Below, one piece after another: positions 6,635 to 14,463 of a stretch of 22,515 bases of DNA. The notes under the pieces are model-generated. The model was not told where the DNA came from. It saw nothing but the letters and a program-made list of their open reading frames with translations, and made no database searches. How positions within the stretch are numbered: position 1 is the first letter of the stretch; every line of letters begins with the position of its first letter. Origin of the DNA: an uncultured Peptococcaceae bacterium. GTDB lineage: Bacteria > Bacillota > Desulfotomaculia > Desulfotomaculales > Desulfallaceae. The stretch is taken from assembly GCA_913064925.1 (NCBI GenBank), contig CAJYBN010000016.1, forward strand, positions 1-22,515, written 5' to 3'. The translations under genes were made by a program, and so were the position numbers.

Positions 6635-8389
6635 CTATACCACATATTTACCGGCTTCCAGGACCTTGCCGGCAATCTTCTGGCGGATGCCAATGAGGTT
6701 GACGGGCTGGAATTTGCCCAGGCGTTTGAGAACGCTGAGGTTGGTACGCAGCATTTCGCCGCCCTCAAACATATAGGCCAGGGCCTGCTTGCCCCACATT
6801 TCCAGTTTCGGGAAAGAGTCATACACGTACGCCAGGGCCAGTTCCACTTTGGTTTCCGCGTTTTCGGCATCATTGTTCAAAGCTTTCTTGGCCCGCAGCA
6901 GCGCGCTTTCCATGGCGTATATTTCAATGGCCATGTTGGCCAGGATTTCGATGATTTCCTGTTCCTTGGCGATCTTCTGCATGTACTTCTGGGCTGCGGT
7001 ACCGCCGATCATCAGGAACATCTTCTTGGCGCGGTCCAGCATGTCGAACTCGATTTCCAGCGGCGCTTCGTCGCCGGTGGGCATCTTGGCCCGCAGGGAA
7101 GTCAGCTCGTCGGCCAGGGCCTGGGCGGCCTGCAGCAGGGGCAGCTGCCCTTTCATACCGCGCCGCAGCAGTGTGCCGGGGATGATCAGGCGGTTGACCT
7201 CGTTGGTGCCTTCGAAGATGCGGTTGATCCTGGCGTCGCGGTAGAAGCGTTCCACCGGGTACTCCTGGGTGTAACCATAACCGCCGTGGATCTGCAGGGT
7301 TTCATCAACCACGTAATCCAGGGTTTCCGAAGCGTGTACCTTGGCGATGGAGCACTCGATGGCGTAGTCTTCGATGGCGGCGCCGATTTCCTTGCCGTCG
7401 GTTTTGCCCTCCAGCGCTTCCTCGATTTCACCAACCAGGCGGTAGACCAGGCTTTCCGAAGCGTAAATCTTGGCGGCCATTTGCGCAATCTTATTTTTAA
7501 TCATGCCGAACTTGGCGATGGGGAGGCCGAACTGCTGGCGCTGCATGGCGTAATTGGCGGCCACGGCCAGCGCGCCCTTGGAGGAACCCACGCCGCCTAC
7601 ACCCAGCTTGTAGCGGCCGATGTTTAAAATGTTGAAGGCGATAACGTGCCCCTTGCCGATTTCGCCCAGCACGTTTTCCACCGGCACCTTGGCATCTTCG
7701 AATATTAAAGAGCAGGTGGAGGAACCCTTGATGCCCAGTTTCTTTTCCTCGGCGCCCACGGAGAACCCGGGGGTGTCCCGGTCCACGATGAACGCGGTGA
7801 ACTTATCGCCATCCACCTTGGCGTAGGTGACGAACACGTCGGCGAAGCCGGCATTGGTGATAAATATTTTTTCCCCGTTGAGAATGTAGTATTTACCGTC
7901 CTCCGACAGCACCGCCTTGGTGCGGGCGCTCAATGCGTCCGAACCGGCCATGGGCTCGGTAAGGGCGTAAGCCGCCACCAGCTTACCGGTGGCCAGGCCC
8001 GGCAGGTATTTTTTCTTTTGCTCTTCGTTGCCGAACAAAATGATGGGCAAGGAGCCGATGCCGGTATGGGCCCCGTGGCTGACGGCGAAGGAGCCGCCCA
8101 GCGATACGTTCTCGGTGATGATGGCGGACGCGATTTTACCCATTTCGTCGCCGCCGTATTCTTCGGGGATATCGGCGCCCAGCAGGCCCAGTTCGCCGGC
8201 TTTTTCCAGCATCGAGCGCATGAGCCCCTCTTTTTGAGCGTCCAGTTCTTCTATCCTGGGCTGGATCTCGTTTTGCGCAAAATCAGCAACGGTATCGGCG
8301 ATCATCCGGTGCTCGTCGGTAAAGTCTTCCGGCGTGAAAATTTGGTTGGGGTCGACGCTTTCCAGCAAAAACATTGCGCCCTTTTGCAT
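6635..8389 (-). CDS. fadE: Acyl-CoA dehydrogenase FadE
   Basis: FAD-dependent acyl-CoA dehydrogenase (584 aa), first oxidation step of beta-oxidation. Conserved blocks are YALTEPMAGSD (flavin/substrate loop), FITNAGFADVFVTYAKV, the helical QFGLPIAKF and QIHGGYGYTQEYPVERFYRD, and RIFEGTNEVNR with the predicted catalytic base E393. The length and the C-terminal extension of roughly 180 residues match the FadE/very-long-chain type rather than the roughly 380-aa short-chain enzymes. Electrons would go to ETF; no etf genes are in the window. ATG 8389 follows AAGGAGG by about nine bases. It is third in the operon, after a structured 112-base gap from fadA. Confidence 0.93.
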   Translation of the reverse strand: MQKGAMFLLESVDPNQIFTPEDFTDEHRMIADTVADFAQNEIQPRIEELDAQKEGLMRSMLEKAGELGLLGADIPEEYGGDEMGKIASAIITENVSLGGSFAVSHGAHTGIGSLPIILFGNEEQKKKYLPGLATGKLVAAYALTEPMAGSDALSARTKAVLSEDGKYYILNGEKIFITNAGFADVFVTYAKVDGDKFTAFIVDRDTPGFSVGAEEKKLGIKGSSTCSLIFEDAKVPVENVLGEIGKGHVIAFNILNIGRYKLGVGGVGSSKGALAVAANYAMQRQQFGLPIAKFGMIKNKIAQMAAKIYASESLVYRLVGEIEEALEGKTDGKEIGAAIEDYAIECSIAKVHASETLDYVVDETLQIHGGYGYTQEYPVERFYRDARINRIFEGTNEVNRLIIPGTLLRRGMKGQLPLLQAAQALADELTSLRAKMPTGDEAPLEIEFDMLDRAKKMFLMIGGTAAQKYMQKIAKEQEIIEILANMAIEIYAMESALLRAKKALNNDAENAETKVELALAYVYDSFPKLEMWGKQALAYMFEGGEMLRTNLSVLKRLGKFQPVNLIGIRQKIAGKVLEAGKYVV

Positions 8390-8441
8390 AGCGTTTTTCC
8401 TCCTTACGGGAATAAATATTTAATTTAATTTGGTTTATTTT

Positions 8442-8491
8442 AAAAAATGCTGCGGCTGCATGCTGCGGCTGCCCGCCGCGGGGCAACCGCA
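8442..8491 (-). promoter_or_regulatory. Attenuator-like hairpins between fadA and fadE
   Basis: On the minus strand TGCGGTTGCCC pairs with GGGCAGCCGCA (plus-strand arms 8464-8474 and 8481-8491; 11 bp, one G-T). The segment TGCTGCGGCTGC occurs twice in tandem on the plus strand (8448-8459, 8461-8472), so the upstream arm can pair instead with the second copy, which ends three bases before a run of six T. Two exclusive folds, one terminator-like, suggest partial termination that lowers fadE relative to fadN and fadA. Confidence 0.45.
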
Positions 8492-8501
8492 GTCAGCCGG
8501 G

Positions 8502-9680
8502 CTAGTCCACCCTCTCCAAGACCGCGGCCGCGCCCATGCCGCCGCCGATGCACATGCTCACAACGCCGTAACGGGCATTTTGCCGCTGCATTTCGTACAC
8601 CAGTTGGGTGGTCAGCTTGGCGCCGGTGCAGCCCAGGGGGTGGCCGAGCGCTATGGCTCCGCCGTTAAAGTTTATCTTGGCAGGATCCAGCTCCAGCACC
8701 TTGATGCAGGCCAGAGCTTGGGCGGCAAAGGCCTCGTTCAGTTCGAACACGTCCACCTGGTCCTTGGTAATGCCGGCCAGCTTCAGGGCCTTGGGTATGG
8801 CTACCGTGGGGCCGATGCCCATGATTTCCGGCGGGCAGCCGCCTACCGCGTAAGAGCGGAACACGGCCATGGGCTTGAGCCCCAGCGCCTCGGCCTTTTC
8901 GCGGCTCATGATCATTACCGCGGCGGCGCCGTCGCTGGTTTGGGAGCTGTTGCCCGCCGTCACCGTGCCGCCGGTCTTGAACACCGGGCGCAGCTTGGCC
9001 AGGGCTTCCATGGAGGTGTCGGTTCGCACCCCCTCATCGGTGTCGAAGGTGATGGTTTTTTCCTGCAGCTTGCCCTTGGCGCGGGTTTTTTGCTTGACGG
9101 TGAGAGGGACGATCTGCTCTTTAAACCGGCCTTCCTGGATGGCCCTGGCGGCCTTGGTATGGCTCTGCAGCGCGAACTCGTCCTGCATTTCCCTGGTAAT
9201 GCCGTACTTTTCGGCCACGTTTTCCGCCGTTAAGCCCATGCCCATGTAGGCCTCGGGGCAAATCTCCATCAGTTCCGGGTCGGGCATGGCCTTGTTGCCG
9301 CCCATGGGCACCAGGCTCATGCTCTCCACGCCGCCGCACAGGTAAACGTCGGCGAACCCCGCCATGACGCGGGTGGCGCCCATGGCGATGGTTTCCAGCC
9401 CGGAGGAGCAAAAACGGTTAACCGTGGCGGCGGGAACGGAGTTGGGCAAACCGGCCTTCAGCACCAGCAAGCGGGCCATGTTCATGCCCTGCTCGGCTTC
9501 CGGGAAGGCGCAGCCGATCAAAACATCGTCTATTTCAGCGGGGTCCAGGCCGGGAGTTCTTTGCAGCAAGGCCTTAATTACCTCGGCGCCCATGTATTCC
9601 GGCCGGGTTTTACGCAAAGTGCCCCGGGGTGCCTTGCCTACTGCGGTACGTACTGCGCTGACGATGACAGCTTCTCTCAT
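8502..9680 (-). CDS. fadA: Acetyl-CoA acyltransferase (3-ketoacyl-CoA thiolase)
   Basis: Thiolase (392 aa), last step of beta-oxidation: 3-ketoacyl-CoA plus CoA gives acetyl-CoA and a shortened acyl-CoA. The catalytic residues are present: nucleophile C91 in NRFCSSGLE, H347 in ALGHPLGCTG and C377 in SMCIGGGMG. NEAFAAQ is also present and length is typical. Acetoacetyl-CoA thiolase is the alternative, but the neighbours point to FadA. ATG 9680 follows AAGGGGGG by seven bases, and that ribosome site overlaps the fadN stop region; the 13-base gap implies tight co-expression with fadN. Confidence 0.94.
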   Translation of the reverse strand: MREAVIVSAVRTAVGKAPRGTLRKTRPEYMGAEVIKALLQRTPGLDPAEIDDVLIGCAFPEAEQGMNMARLLVLKAGLPNSVPAATVNRFCSSGLETIAMGATRVMAGFADVYLCGGVESMSLVPMGGNKAMPDPELMEICPEAYMGMGLTAENVAEKYGITREMQDEFALQSHTKAARAIQEGRFKEQIVPLTVKQKTRAKGKLQEKTITFDTDEGVRTDTSMEALAKLRPVFKTGGTVTAGNSSQTSDGAAAVMIMSREKAEALGLKPMAVFRSYAVGGCPPEIMGIGPTVAIPKALKLAGITKDQVDVFELNEAFAAQALACIKVLELDPAKINFNGGAIALGHPLGCTGAKLTTQLVYEMQRQNARYGVVSMCIGGGMGAAAVLERVD

Positions 9681-9693
9681 TTTCCTACCCCCC

Positions 9694-12117
9694 TTAATTC
9701 CTCAGCGGTTTGTTATACTTCAACATGTATCTCATCCGGTCGAGGGTCTTGGGTTCACCCAGCAGGCTGAGGAAGGCCTCCCGCTCCAGATCCAGCAGGT
9801 CCTGCTCGGTCACCTCGGTACCCGGTGTCACGCCGCCGCCGGTAACGATGTAAGCGACTTTCCTGGCGATTTTAGCGTCATGTTCGCTGATTTGCTTGGC
9901 CCAAAGCATGGTTTGGATGGCCAGTTCAATGGCGGCATAGCCGGCATCGCCCACGGCTTGCATTTTTTTGGGCCGCGGCGGCCGGAAACCCTCCTCGACC
10001 ATTTGCAGCACCAGCTTCTTGGCGTCGCCGATAACCCGGTCGCGGTTGATGCTGACCCGGTCCGTGGGACGCATGTAACCCAGCTTGATGGCCTCGAAGG
10101 CGCTGGTGGCTACCCTGGCCATGGCGATATTTTCAAAGGCGCGGTTGATCATGGGCTGCACGGTGTTGGTGCCGCCGGTGTTGACCTGACTTTTGGGCGG
10201 CAGCATTTCTGCAGCCCGGAAAGCCAGTTCCTTGCACCCGCCGCCGCCGGGTACCAGGCCGACGCCCACTTCCACCAGGCCCATGTACGTTTCCGCCGCG
10301 GCATTAACTACGTGAGAGTGCATGCAGATTTCGCAGCCGCCGCCCACGGTCATGCCGTGCGGCGCCGCCACCACGGGCTTTTGGCAGTATTTGAGGCGCA
10401 TGTTGGCCTTCTGGAACTCGTCCACCATGATTTCCAACTCGTCGAACTCGTCGTCCTCGGCTTCCATCAGCACCAGGAACAGGTTGGCCCCCACGGAAAA
10501 GTGCTGCCCGAAGTTGCCGATGACCATACCCTCGTAATTCTTTTCCACTTCTTTGACGGCGAAATTCATCATGTTGACGATATCGTCGCCGATGCTGTTG
10601 GCCTTGCTGTGGAACTCCAGGCACACCACGCCGTCGCCGATGTCGATGAGGCTGGCGCCGTTGTTGGATTTGATGACCTTGTTTTGTTCCTTGAGGGGCG
10701 TGAGGAAGATGACGCCTTCGGGGATGCGCTCCTGTACCGTTCCCTTGGTTTGGGGATCGAAGTAGCAGCGCACGCCGTCCTTTTTCTCGTAAAAGCTGGT
10801 GCGGCCCGCGGCCAGTAGTTCTTCCACCACCTTGGGCACGGGCTCGCCTTCGGCCTTGAGGCGTTCCGCCACTTCTTTGACGCCAAGGGCGTCCCAGGTT
10901 TCAAAGGGACCCAGATCCCAGTTGAAGCCCCACCTGATGGCGTCGTCGATGGACTGCACGTCGTCGGCAATTACGCCCAGCAGGTTGGCGGCGTATACCA
11001 GCGTTTCTTTGGTGACGCGCCAGGCAAATTCCGCGGCCTTATCTTTGCCGGCCAGCAGGGTTTTCATCTGGTTGATGGTCTTACCCGCCTGTTTGGCTGC
11101 TTGCAGCGAGGCAAACTGGACCTCTTTCCTGGGCCGGTAGTCCATTTTTTCATAGTCCAGCACCAGGATTTCGCGGCCCTTGTCCGTTTTAACCCTTTTA
11201 TAAAACCCCTGCTTGGTTTTATCACCGAGCCACTTGTTTTCCAGCATTTTCTGGAGAAAGGCGGGCGGTTCGAACACGGCTTTTTCCTTGGGATCGTCGG
11301 ATACGTCGTAGACGTTTTTGGCCACGTGCAGCATAACGTCCAGGCCCACCATGTCCAGCGTGCGGAACGAGGCGCTCTTGGGATGTCCCATTACGCGCCC
11401 GGTCAGCGCGTCAACTTCCTCGATGGTGAACCCGAAGTCCACCATGGCCTTGATGGTGGCGCACATGGCGTAAACGCCGATGCGGTTGGCGATGAAGTTG
11501 GGGGTGTCCTTGCAGATAACAACGCCTTTGCCCAGTACTTTTTCCCCGAAATCGCGCATGAATGCCATGATTTCCGGCAGGGTTTCGTTACAGGGAATGA
11601 GCTCGAGCAGCTTCATGTAGCGGGGCGGGTTAAAGAAGTGGGTGCCGAGGAAATGCTGCTTGAATTCCTGTGACAGCCCTTCGCAGATTTTATTGATGGA
11701 AATGCCTGAGGTGTTGGTGCTGACAATAGATCCGGGTTTGCGGGAGGTTTCCACTTTCTTCATCAAGCTTTGCTTGATGTCCAGCCTTTCCACGACCACT
11801 TCGATGATCCAGTCGCATTCGCCCAGCCACTGCATGTGGTCTTCAAAGTTGCCCGGCGTTATAAGCTCCGCGTTTTCGGGCACGTAGAGCGGTGCCGGCC
11901 TGGCCTTGAGCAGCTGCTGGATGGCGCTAGTGGCCAGCCGGTTTCTAACCTGCGGGCTATCCAGGGAAAGGCCCTTTTTCTCCTCTTCGGGCGTAAGCTG
12001 GTTGGGTACGATGTCCAGTAGGTAAGTGGGGATGCCCACGTTGGCCAGGTGGGCGGCAATTGTGGCGCCCATCACGCCGGCACCCAGAACGGCGGCCCTG
12101 TTGATGCTGCGCTTCAT
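9694..12117 (-). CDS. fadN: 3-hydroxyacyl-CoA dehydrogenase/enoyl-CoA hydratase FadN
   Basis: Bifunctional beta-oxidation enzyme (807 aa). The NAD-binding Rossmann motif GAGVMG (12-17) opens the dehydrogenase half, with catalytic H160 in GTHFFNPPRYMKLLEL and a second dehydrogenase C-terminal region to about residue 400. The hydratase half follows (about 460-690), with oxyanion-loop segment GQHFSVGANL and both crotonase glutamate positions, GGGCE and VEVGVGLVPGGGG. The dehydrogenase-first order is that of Bacillus FadN, opposite to E. coli FadB. ATG 12117 follows AAGGAGG by about eleven bases. It is the first gene of fadN-fadA-fadE and is presumably controlled by the upstream palindromes. Confidence 0.94.
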   Translation of the reverse strand: MKRSINRAAVLGAGVMGATIAAHLANVGIPTYLLDIVPNQLTPEEEKKGLSLDSPQVRNRLATSAIQQLLKARPAPLYVPENAELITPGNFEDHMQWLGECDWIIEVVVERLDIKQSLMKKVETSRKPGSIVSTNTSGISINKICEGLSQEFKQHFLGTHFFNPPRYMKLLELIPCNETLPEIMAFMRDFGEKVLGKGVVICKDTPNFIANRIGVYAMCATIKAMVDFGFTIEEVDALTGRVMGHPKSASFRTLDMVGLDVMLHVAKNVYDVSDDPKEKAVFEPPAFLQKMLENKWLGDKTKQGFYKRVKTDKGREILVLDYEKMDYRPRKEVQFASLQAAKQAGKTINQMKTLLAGKDKAAEFAWRVTKETLVYAANLLGVIADDVQSIDDAIRWGFNWDLGPFETWDALGVKEVAERLKAEGEPVPKVVEELLAAGRTSFYEKKDGVRCYFDPQTKGTVQERIPEGVIFLTPLKEQNKVIKSNNGASLIDIGDGVVCLEFHSKANSIGDDIVNMMNFAVKEVEKNYEGMVIGNFGQHFSVGANLFLVLMEAEDDEFDELEIMVDEFQKANMRLKYCQKPVVAAPHGMTVGGGCEICMHSHVVNAAAETYMGLVEVGVGLVPGGGGCKELAFRAAEMLPPKSQVNTGGTNTVQPMINRAFENIAMARVATSAFEAIKLGYMRPTDRVSINRDRVIGDAKKLVLQMVEEGFRPPRPKKMQAVGDAGYAAIELAIQTMLWAKQISEHDAKIARKVAYIVTGGGVTPGTEVTEQDLLDLEREAFLSLLGEPKTLDRMRYMLKYNKPLRN

Positions 12118-12186
12118 CTCTTCCGGTTCCTCCTTTTACGGCAAAATTTGTCGTTGCACCCGTACTAGCGGTGCGGAATTGTTTGT

Positions 12187-12212
12187 GGAAAAGGGCGCGC
12201 GGGCCCTTTTCC
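12187..12212 (-). promoter_or_regulatory. Hairpin in the fadN 5' leader
   Basis: GGAAAAGGGC (12187-12196) and GCCCTTTTCC (12203-12212) are perfect 10-bp arms around a six-base loop, about 70 bases before fadN in its predicted untranslated leader. No T run follows on the minus strand, so it is not a classical terminator. It may influence mRNA stability. Confidence 0.45.
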
Positions 12213-12225
12213 GTTTGCTACCAAA

Positions 12226-12243
12226 TGACTGAACGTTCACTCA
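12226..12243. promoter_or_regulatory. Putative FadR operator 1
   Basis: TGACTGAACGTTCACTCA is an 18-bp near-perfect palindrome of the form TGANTGA-4-TCANTCA. That is the arm length and spacing of Bacillus FadR boxes (TGAATGA-4-TCATTCA). With the promoter at 12294-12321 it lies about 44 bases downstream of the predicted transcription start. Confidence 0.7.
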
Positions 12244-12269
12244 TTGACTAATTTAAAAATGTTGCTAAA

Positions 12270-12287
12270 TGACTGAACGTTCAATCA
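12270..12287. promoter_or_regulatory. Putative FadR operator 2
   Basis: TGACTGAACGTTCAATCA differs from operator 1 at one of 18 positions. The centres are 44 bp apart, about four helical turns, so two repressor dimers would sit on the same DNA face. It begins at the predicted fadN transcription start and would block polymerase. Confidence 0.72.
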
Positions 12288-12293
12288 CTAATT

Positions 12294-12321
12294 AATATAA
12301 AGATATTGTATAATCAGTTAA
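12294..12321 (-). promoter_or_regulatory. Predicted fadN promoter
   Basis: On the minus strand TTAACT (12321-12316; four of six matches) is followed after 16 bases by TATATT (12299-12294; five of six). The start would fall near 12287, at the edge of operator 2. Other AT-rich -10 candidates exist nearby, so the exact hexamers are uncertain. Confidence 0.5.
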
Positions 12322-12472
12322 AAATCAATAGGACCGGGGTGGTTGACGCAACCGCTGGGGAACGCTGAACAACCATTCACTTGCTAAAAATAACCGTTCA
12401 ACATAAAAATATGACAATTCGGATGGAAATCATGGACCCCCTGTCAAGTTGCCTGTAGTAGGGAGAAGGGGG
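12322..12472. other. Gene-free spacer upstream of the fad promoter
   Basis: No gene is seen here. The stretch contains isolated FadR-like half sites: CTGAAC and TTCACT near 12365-12382 with the wrong spacing, and CCGTTCAAC near 12394. A weak ACCCCCT/AGGGGGT inverted repeat lies after the ylqH-like stop and lacks a T tract. Together with the elements at 12118-12321 it completes the 355-base interval between fadN and the ylqH-like gene. Confidence 0.4.
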
Positions 12473-12775
12473 TTAAGGGGAGGTTTTTTTGTCCAGCCGG
12501 GCCACAAACACCAGCACCTGGGCCACCGCTTCGTATAGCTCGGGCGGGATTTCGGTGTTGACGCCCAGCCTGTACAGCGTTTTGGCCAGGCCGGCGTCCT
12601 CGTAAACGGGAACGCCGTGCGCCTCGGCCATTTCGCGGATGGTGCGGGCCAGTTCGCCCCGCCCCGCGGCGGTGACCCGGGGTGCTTCGTCCCGGCCGGG
12701 CTGGTAGCTGAGGGCCGCGGCGTAACGGTCGGCGGTTTGTTCCGCTGCTTGTTTCTCTTTCTTTTTTTCCTGCAC
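12473..12775 (-). CDS. FlhB C-terminal-like protein (YlqH type)
   Basis: Small protein (100 aa) resembling only the cytoplasmic C-terminal domain of FlhB, the flagellar export switch. It shows AAALSYQPGRDEAPRVTAAGRGELA, where FlhB has its NPTH cleavage region, then the conserved ending AHGVPVYEDAGLAKTLYRLGVNTEIPPELYEAVAQVLVFV. The NPTH motif is absent, as expected for stand-alone FlhB-like proteins such as Bacillus YlqH. The start is GTG 12775, preceded by GAGGAG; the 19-base gap to the FliK-like gene indicates an operon. The function of such stand-alone proteins is not settled. Confidence 0.8.
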   Translation of the reverse strand: MQEKKKEKQAAEQTADRYAAALSYQPGRDEAPRVTAAGRGELARTIREMAEAHGVPVYEDAGLAKTLYRLGVNTEIPPELYEAVAQVLVFVARLDKKTSP

Positions 12776-12794
12776 GTACCTTCACTCCTCGGGA

Positions 12795-13376
12795 TTATAC
12801 CTTCCGGTCCAGCAGGCTGGGAGAAGCAAATGCGGGCTGCCGGCCGGCAGGGCTGCGGTCCAGGACGGTGCAGCGGAAAATCACCCGGGCAAAGCCCGCG
12901 CTCTGCAACTGCCGCTGCAGCTCGGCCGACCGGGAAGCCAGGCGCGCGGCTGTTTCTTCCCTTTCGGCATAGCAGGCGATGTTGATTGTTTCCGCCCGCC
13001 GGGCCAGCGTGAAAAACAGGCGTCCCAGGTGGCGGGTGGCCAGGCTGAAGGCAATGCCGGTTTCCGCAGCTTCTTCGCCCCCGCGGCTGCGGTTTTCCCG
13101 TTTTTCATCCTGGGGCCTGTGAAAGATAAAGAAACGGGCGTCCGGGAAAAGGGTGCTTTTCAGCGGCAGCGGCAGCAGCACCGGATCGCCGCTTTCAGCG
13201 GTGCGCAGGCGGGCGGCCGCTGTTTCTTCGCCGGCTGCACCAGCCGGCGCCGGCGGCAGCTGGGGGCGGGCGGCGGGCTTTGCGGCGGCCTGCTCTTTTC
13301 CGGGGCTCCGCTTTTGGCTTTGCTGCTCCTGCAAAATGATGTTGAGCAAAATGGGGACAATGCCGGAAACCTGCAC
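12795..13376 (-). CDS. FliK C-terminal-like protein (YlqG type)
   Basis: Protein of 193 aa. Residues about 15-70 are low-complexity and rich in Ala, Pro, Gln and Lys. From about residue 95, ISFLATRHLG-like IAFSLATRHLGRLFFTLARR, then YAEREETAARLASRSAELQRQLQSAGF, resembles the globular C-terminal domain of flagellar hook-length control protein FliK. It is far shorter than full FliK. Pairing with the FlhB-like gene reproduces Bacillus ylqG-ylqH, although rnhB, their neighbour there, is absent. In flagellar export FliK and FlhB interact, so the two products may do so. The start is GTG 13376 with AAGGAAG upstream. Confidence 0.68.
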   Translation of the reverse strand: MQVSGIVPILLNIILQEQQSQKRSPGKEQAAAKPAARPQLPPAPAGAAGEETAAARLRTAESGDPVLLPLPLKSTLFPDARFFIFHRPQDEKRENRSRGGEEAAETGIAFSLATRHLGRLFFTLARRAETINIACYAEREETAARLASRSAELQRQLQSAGFARVIFRCTVLDRSPAGRQPAFASPSLLDRKV

Positions 13377-13471
13377 CGCTCCACTTCCTTTTGGGCGAGG
13401 GTAATTCGCCCGGTTGTTTCCGATATTTTATCATGCCGGGGAAAAAATTTGTTGGAAAAATTATTTGGCAT

Positions 13472-13496
13472 GTCACCGGGCAGGTGAGCACCGGTG
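13472..13496. repeat. Inverted repeat in the divergent ylqG/lysE spacer
   Basis: TCACCGG and CCGGTGA flank 11 bases. It lies between the two divergent genes, about 95 bases upstream of the ylqG-like start and 115 upstream of the lysE promoter. It could be an operator or a chance hairpin. Confidence 0.3.
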
Positions 13497-13588
13497 ATTA
13501 TTTCGGCGAGTAAGCTTTTGACCGCCGGTTGCCCGGAAATAAATAATCCCGGCACCGGGGAAGGAATTTGGGTAAAAATAAAGAAACT

Positions 13589-13617
13589 TTGTACAATTGC
13601 TGGTATAAATTTAAAAT
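13589..13617 (+). promoter_or_regulatory. Promoter of the LysE-family gene
   Basis: TTGTAC (13589-13594; four of six) and TAAAAT (13612-13617; five of six) are separated by 17 bases in an AT-rich stretch. Transcription would start near 13624, leaving a leader of under 20 bases. Confidence 0.6.
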
Positions 13618-13641
13618 ATAAAATAGACGGCGGGATGATAA

Positions 13642-14301
13642 ATGGAACTGGGCACCATATTTTGGACGGCCCTGGCGGTGGGTTTCTCCGGGGCCATGAT
13701 GCCGGGCCCGCTGCTGACGGTGACCATCGGCGAAACAGCCCGGCGCGGTTTTGTGGCCGGGCCGCTGCTGGTGCTGGGGCATGCTTTGCTGGAAGTGGCG
13801 CTGGTGGTGCTGCTGGTTTTGGGCGCCGACCGGTTCCTGGCCTCAGAGCAGGTTAATTCGGCCATCGCCCTGGTGGGGGGCGCCTTCCTCGTTTTCATGG
13901 GTTGGTCCATGTACCGCGATGCCAGGCGCGGCCGCGTTTCCCTGCAGCTGGACGCCGGCGAACGGCCGGAAGGGAAGCCGGCGGGAGAAGAGGAAAGGCG
14001 GGGCCTGCACCCGGTTCCTGCCGGCGTTTTGGTCAGCCTGTCCAACCCTTATTGGAGCCTCTGGTGGGCCACGGTGGGGCTGGCCTACATCACCACCTCC
14101 ATGGCCCGGGGCACTGCCGGGCTGGCTGCCTTTCTCAGCGGTCACCTGCTGGCTGATCTGGTCTGGTACGGCCTGGTGGCGGGTGCGGTGGCGGGCGGGC
14201 GCCGTTTCATGAGCCAGGGGGTGTACCGCGGGATAATTGCAGTTTGCGGCGTGTTTTTGGTATGCTTGGGGGCATATTTCGTTTATCGCGGTATTGCATG
14301 A
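13642..14301 (+). CDS. LysE/RhtB-family amino-acid exporter
   Basis: Membrane protein (219 aa) with the LysE hallmark GFSGAMMPGPLLTVTIGE at the N-terminus and about six hydrophobic segments. The central cytoplasmic loop (about 92-130) is charged. SLSNPYWSLWWATVGLAYI, where LysE members have the NP motif, opens the second half. Family members export basic or neutral amino acids; the substrate here cannot be read from sequence. ATG 13642 has only a weak ribosome site (GCGGGA). It stands alone with its own promoter, 162 bases before the Memo/AMMECR1 fusion. Confidence 0.85.
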   Translation: MELGTIFWTALAVGFSGAMMPGPLLTVTIGETARRGFVAGPLLVLGHALLEVALVVLLVLGADRFLASEQVNSAIALVGGAFLVFMGWSMYRDARRGRVSLQLDAGERPEGKPAGEEERRGLHPVPAGVLVSLSNPYWSLWWATVGLAYITTSMARGTAGLAAFLSGHLLADLVWYGLVAGAVAGGRRFMSQGVYRGIIAVCGVFLVCLGAYFVYRGIA

Positions 14302-14381
14302 ACCATCTGGCGCATGGTAAAGCTAGTAAAAGACAGTAAGTATTCACTGTTCGGTTCTGCTGGTGAAACCTTGACAAGCGG

Positions 14382-14401
14382 CGGCCGGGCGCGCCCGGCC
14401 G
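14382..14401. repeat. 20-bp perfect GC palindrome
   Basis: CGGCCGGGCGCGCCCGGCCG is fully self-complementary. It lies 81 bases after the LysE stop and about 60 before the next ATG, right after TTGACA (14371-14376), for which no -10 is found. No T run follows. It may form a strong RNA hairpin ending the lysE transcript, or be a binding site. Confidence 0.5.
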
Positions 14402-14416
14402 GGCCAAATATTTGCG

Positions 14417-14463
14417 GGAAAGGGGTGAATATTCCGCCGCGGCGCGGACGCGGCGGAACGGCC
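14417..14463 (+). promoter_or_regulatory. Initiation region of the Memo/AMMECR1 gene with hairpin between SD and ATG
   Basis: The purine run GGGAAAGGGG (14416-14425) is the best Shine-Dalgarno candidate but ends 38 bases before ATG 14464. In between, TTCCGCCGCG (14432-14441) and CGCGGCGGAA (14449-14458) form a perfect 10-bp stem with a 7-base loop. Folding would bring the run to about 11 bases from the ATG. The arrangement repeats that at opuAB. Confidence 0.45.

Noticed and set aside
6593..7627. 344-codon plus-strand frame opposite fadE
   Set aside because: It is a shadow of the fadE coding strand in GC-rich DNA: low-complexity Gly/His/Gln content, no ribosome site, no domain.
9364..10818. 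484-codon plus-strand frame opposite fadA and fadN
   Set aside because: It runs antisense through two well-supported beta-oxidation genes and has repeats of His, Gly and Val typical of shadow frames.
12440..12475. Terminator after the ylqH-like gene (ACCCCCT/AGGGGGT)
   Set aside because: The stem is 7 bp with a loop of over 20 bases and no T tract on the minus strand.
14371..14400. TTGACA as a promoter for the Memo/AMMECR1 gene
   Set aside because: The -35 is perfect, but the position 17 bases downstream falls inside a GC palindrome with no -10-like sequence.
14314..14463. 50-codon N-terminal extension of the Memo/AMMECR1 protein
   Set aside because: The extension is Gly/Arg/Pro-rich, covers a 20-bp palindrome and a hairpin, and the family consensus starts at ATG 14464.
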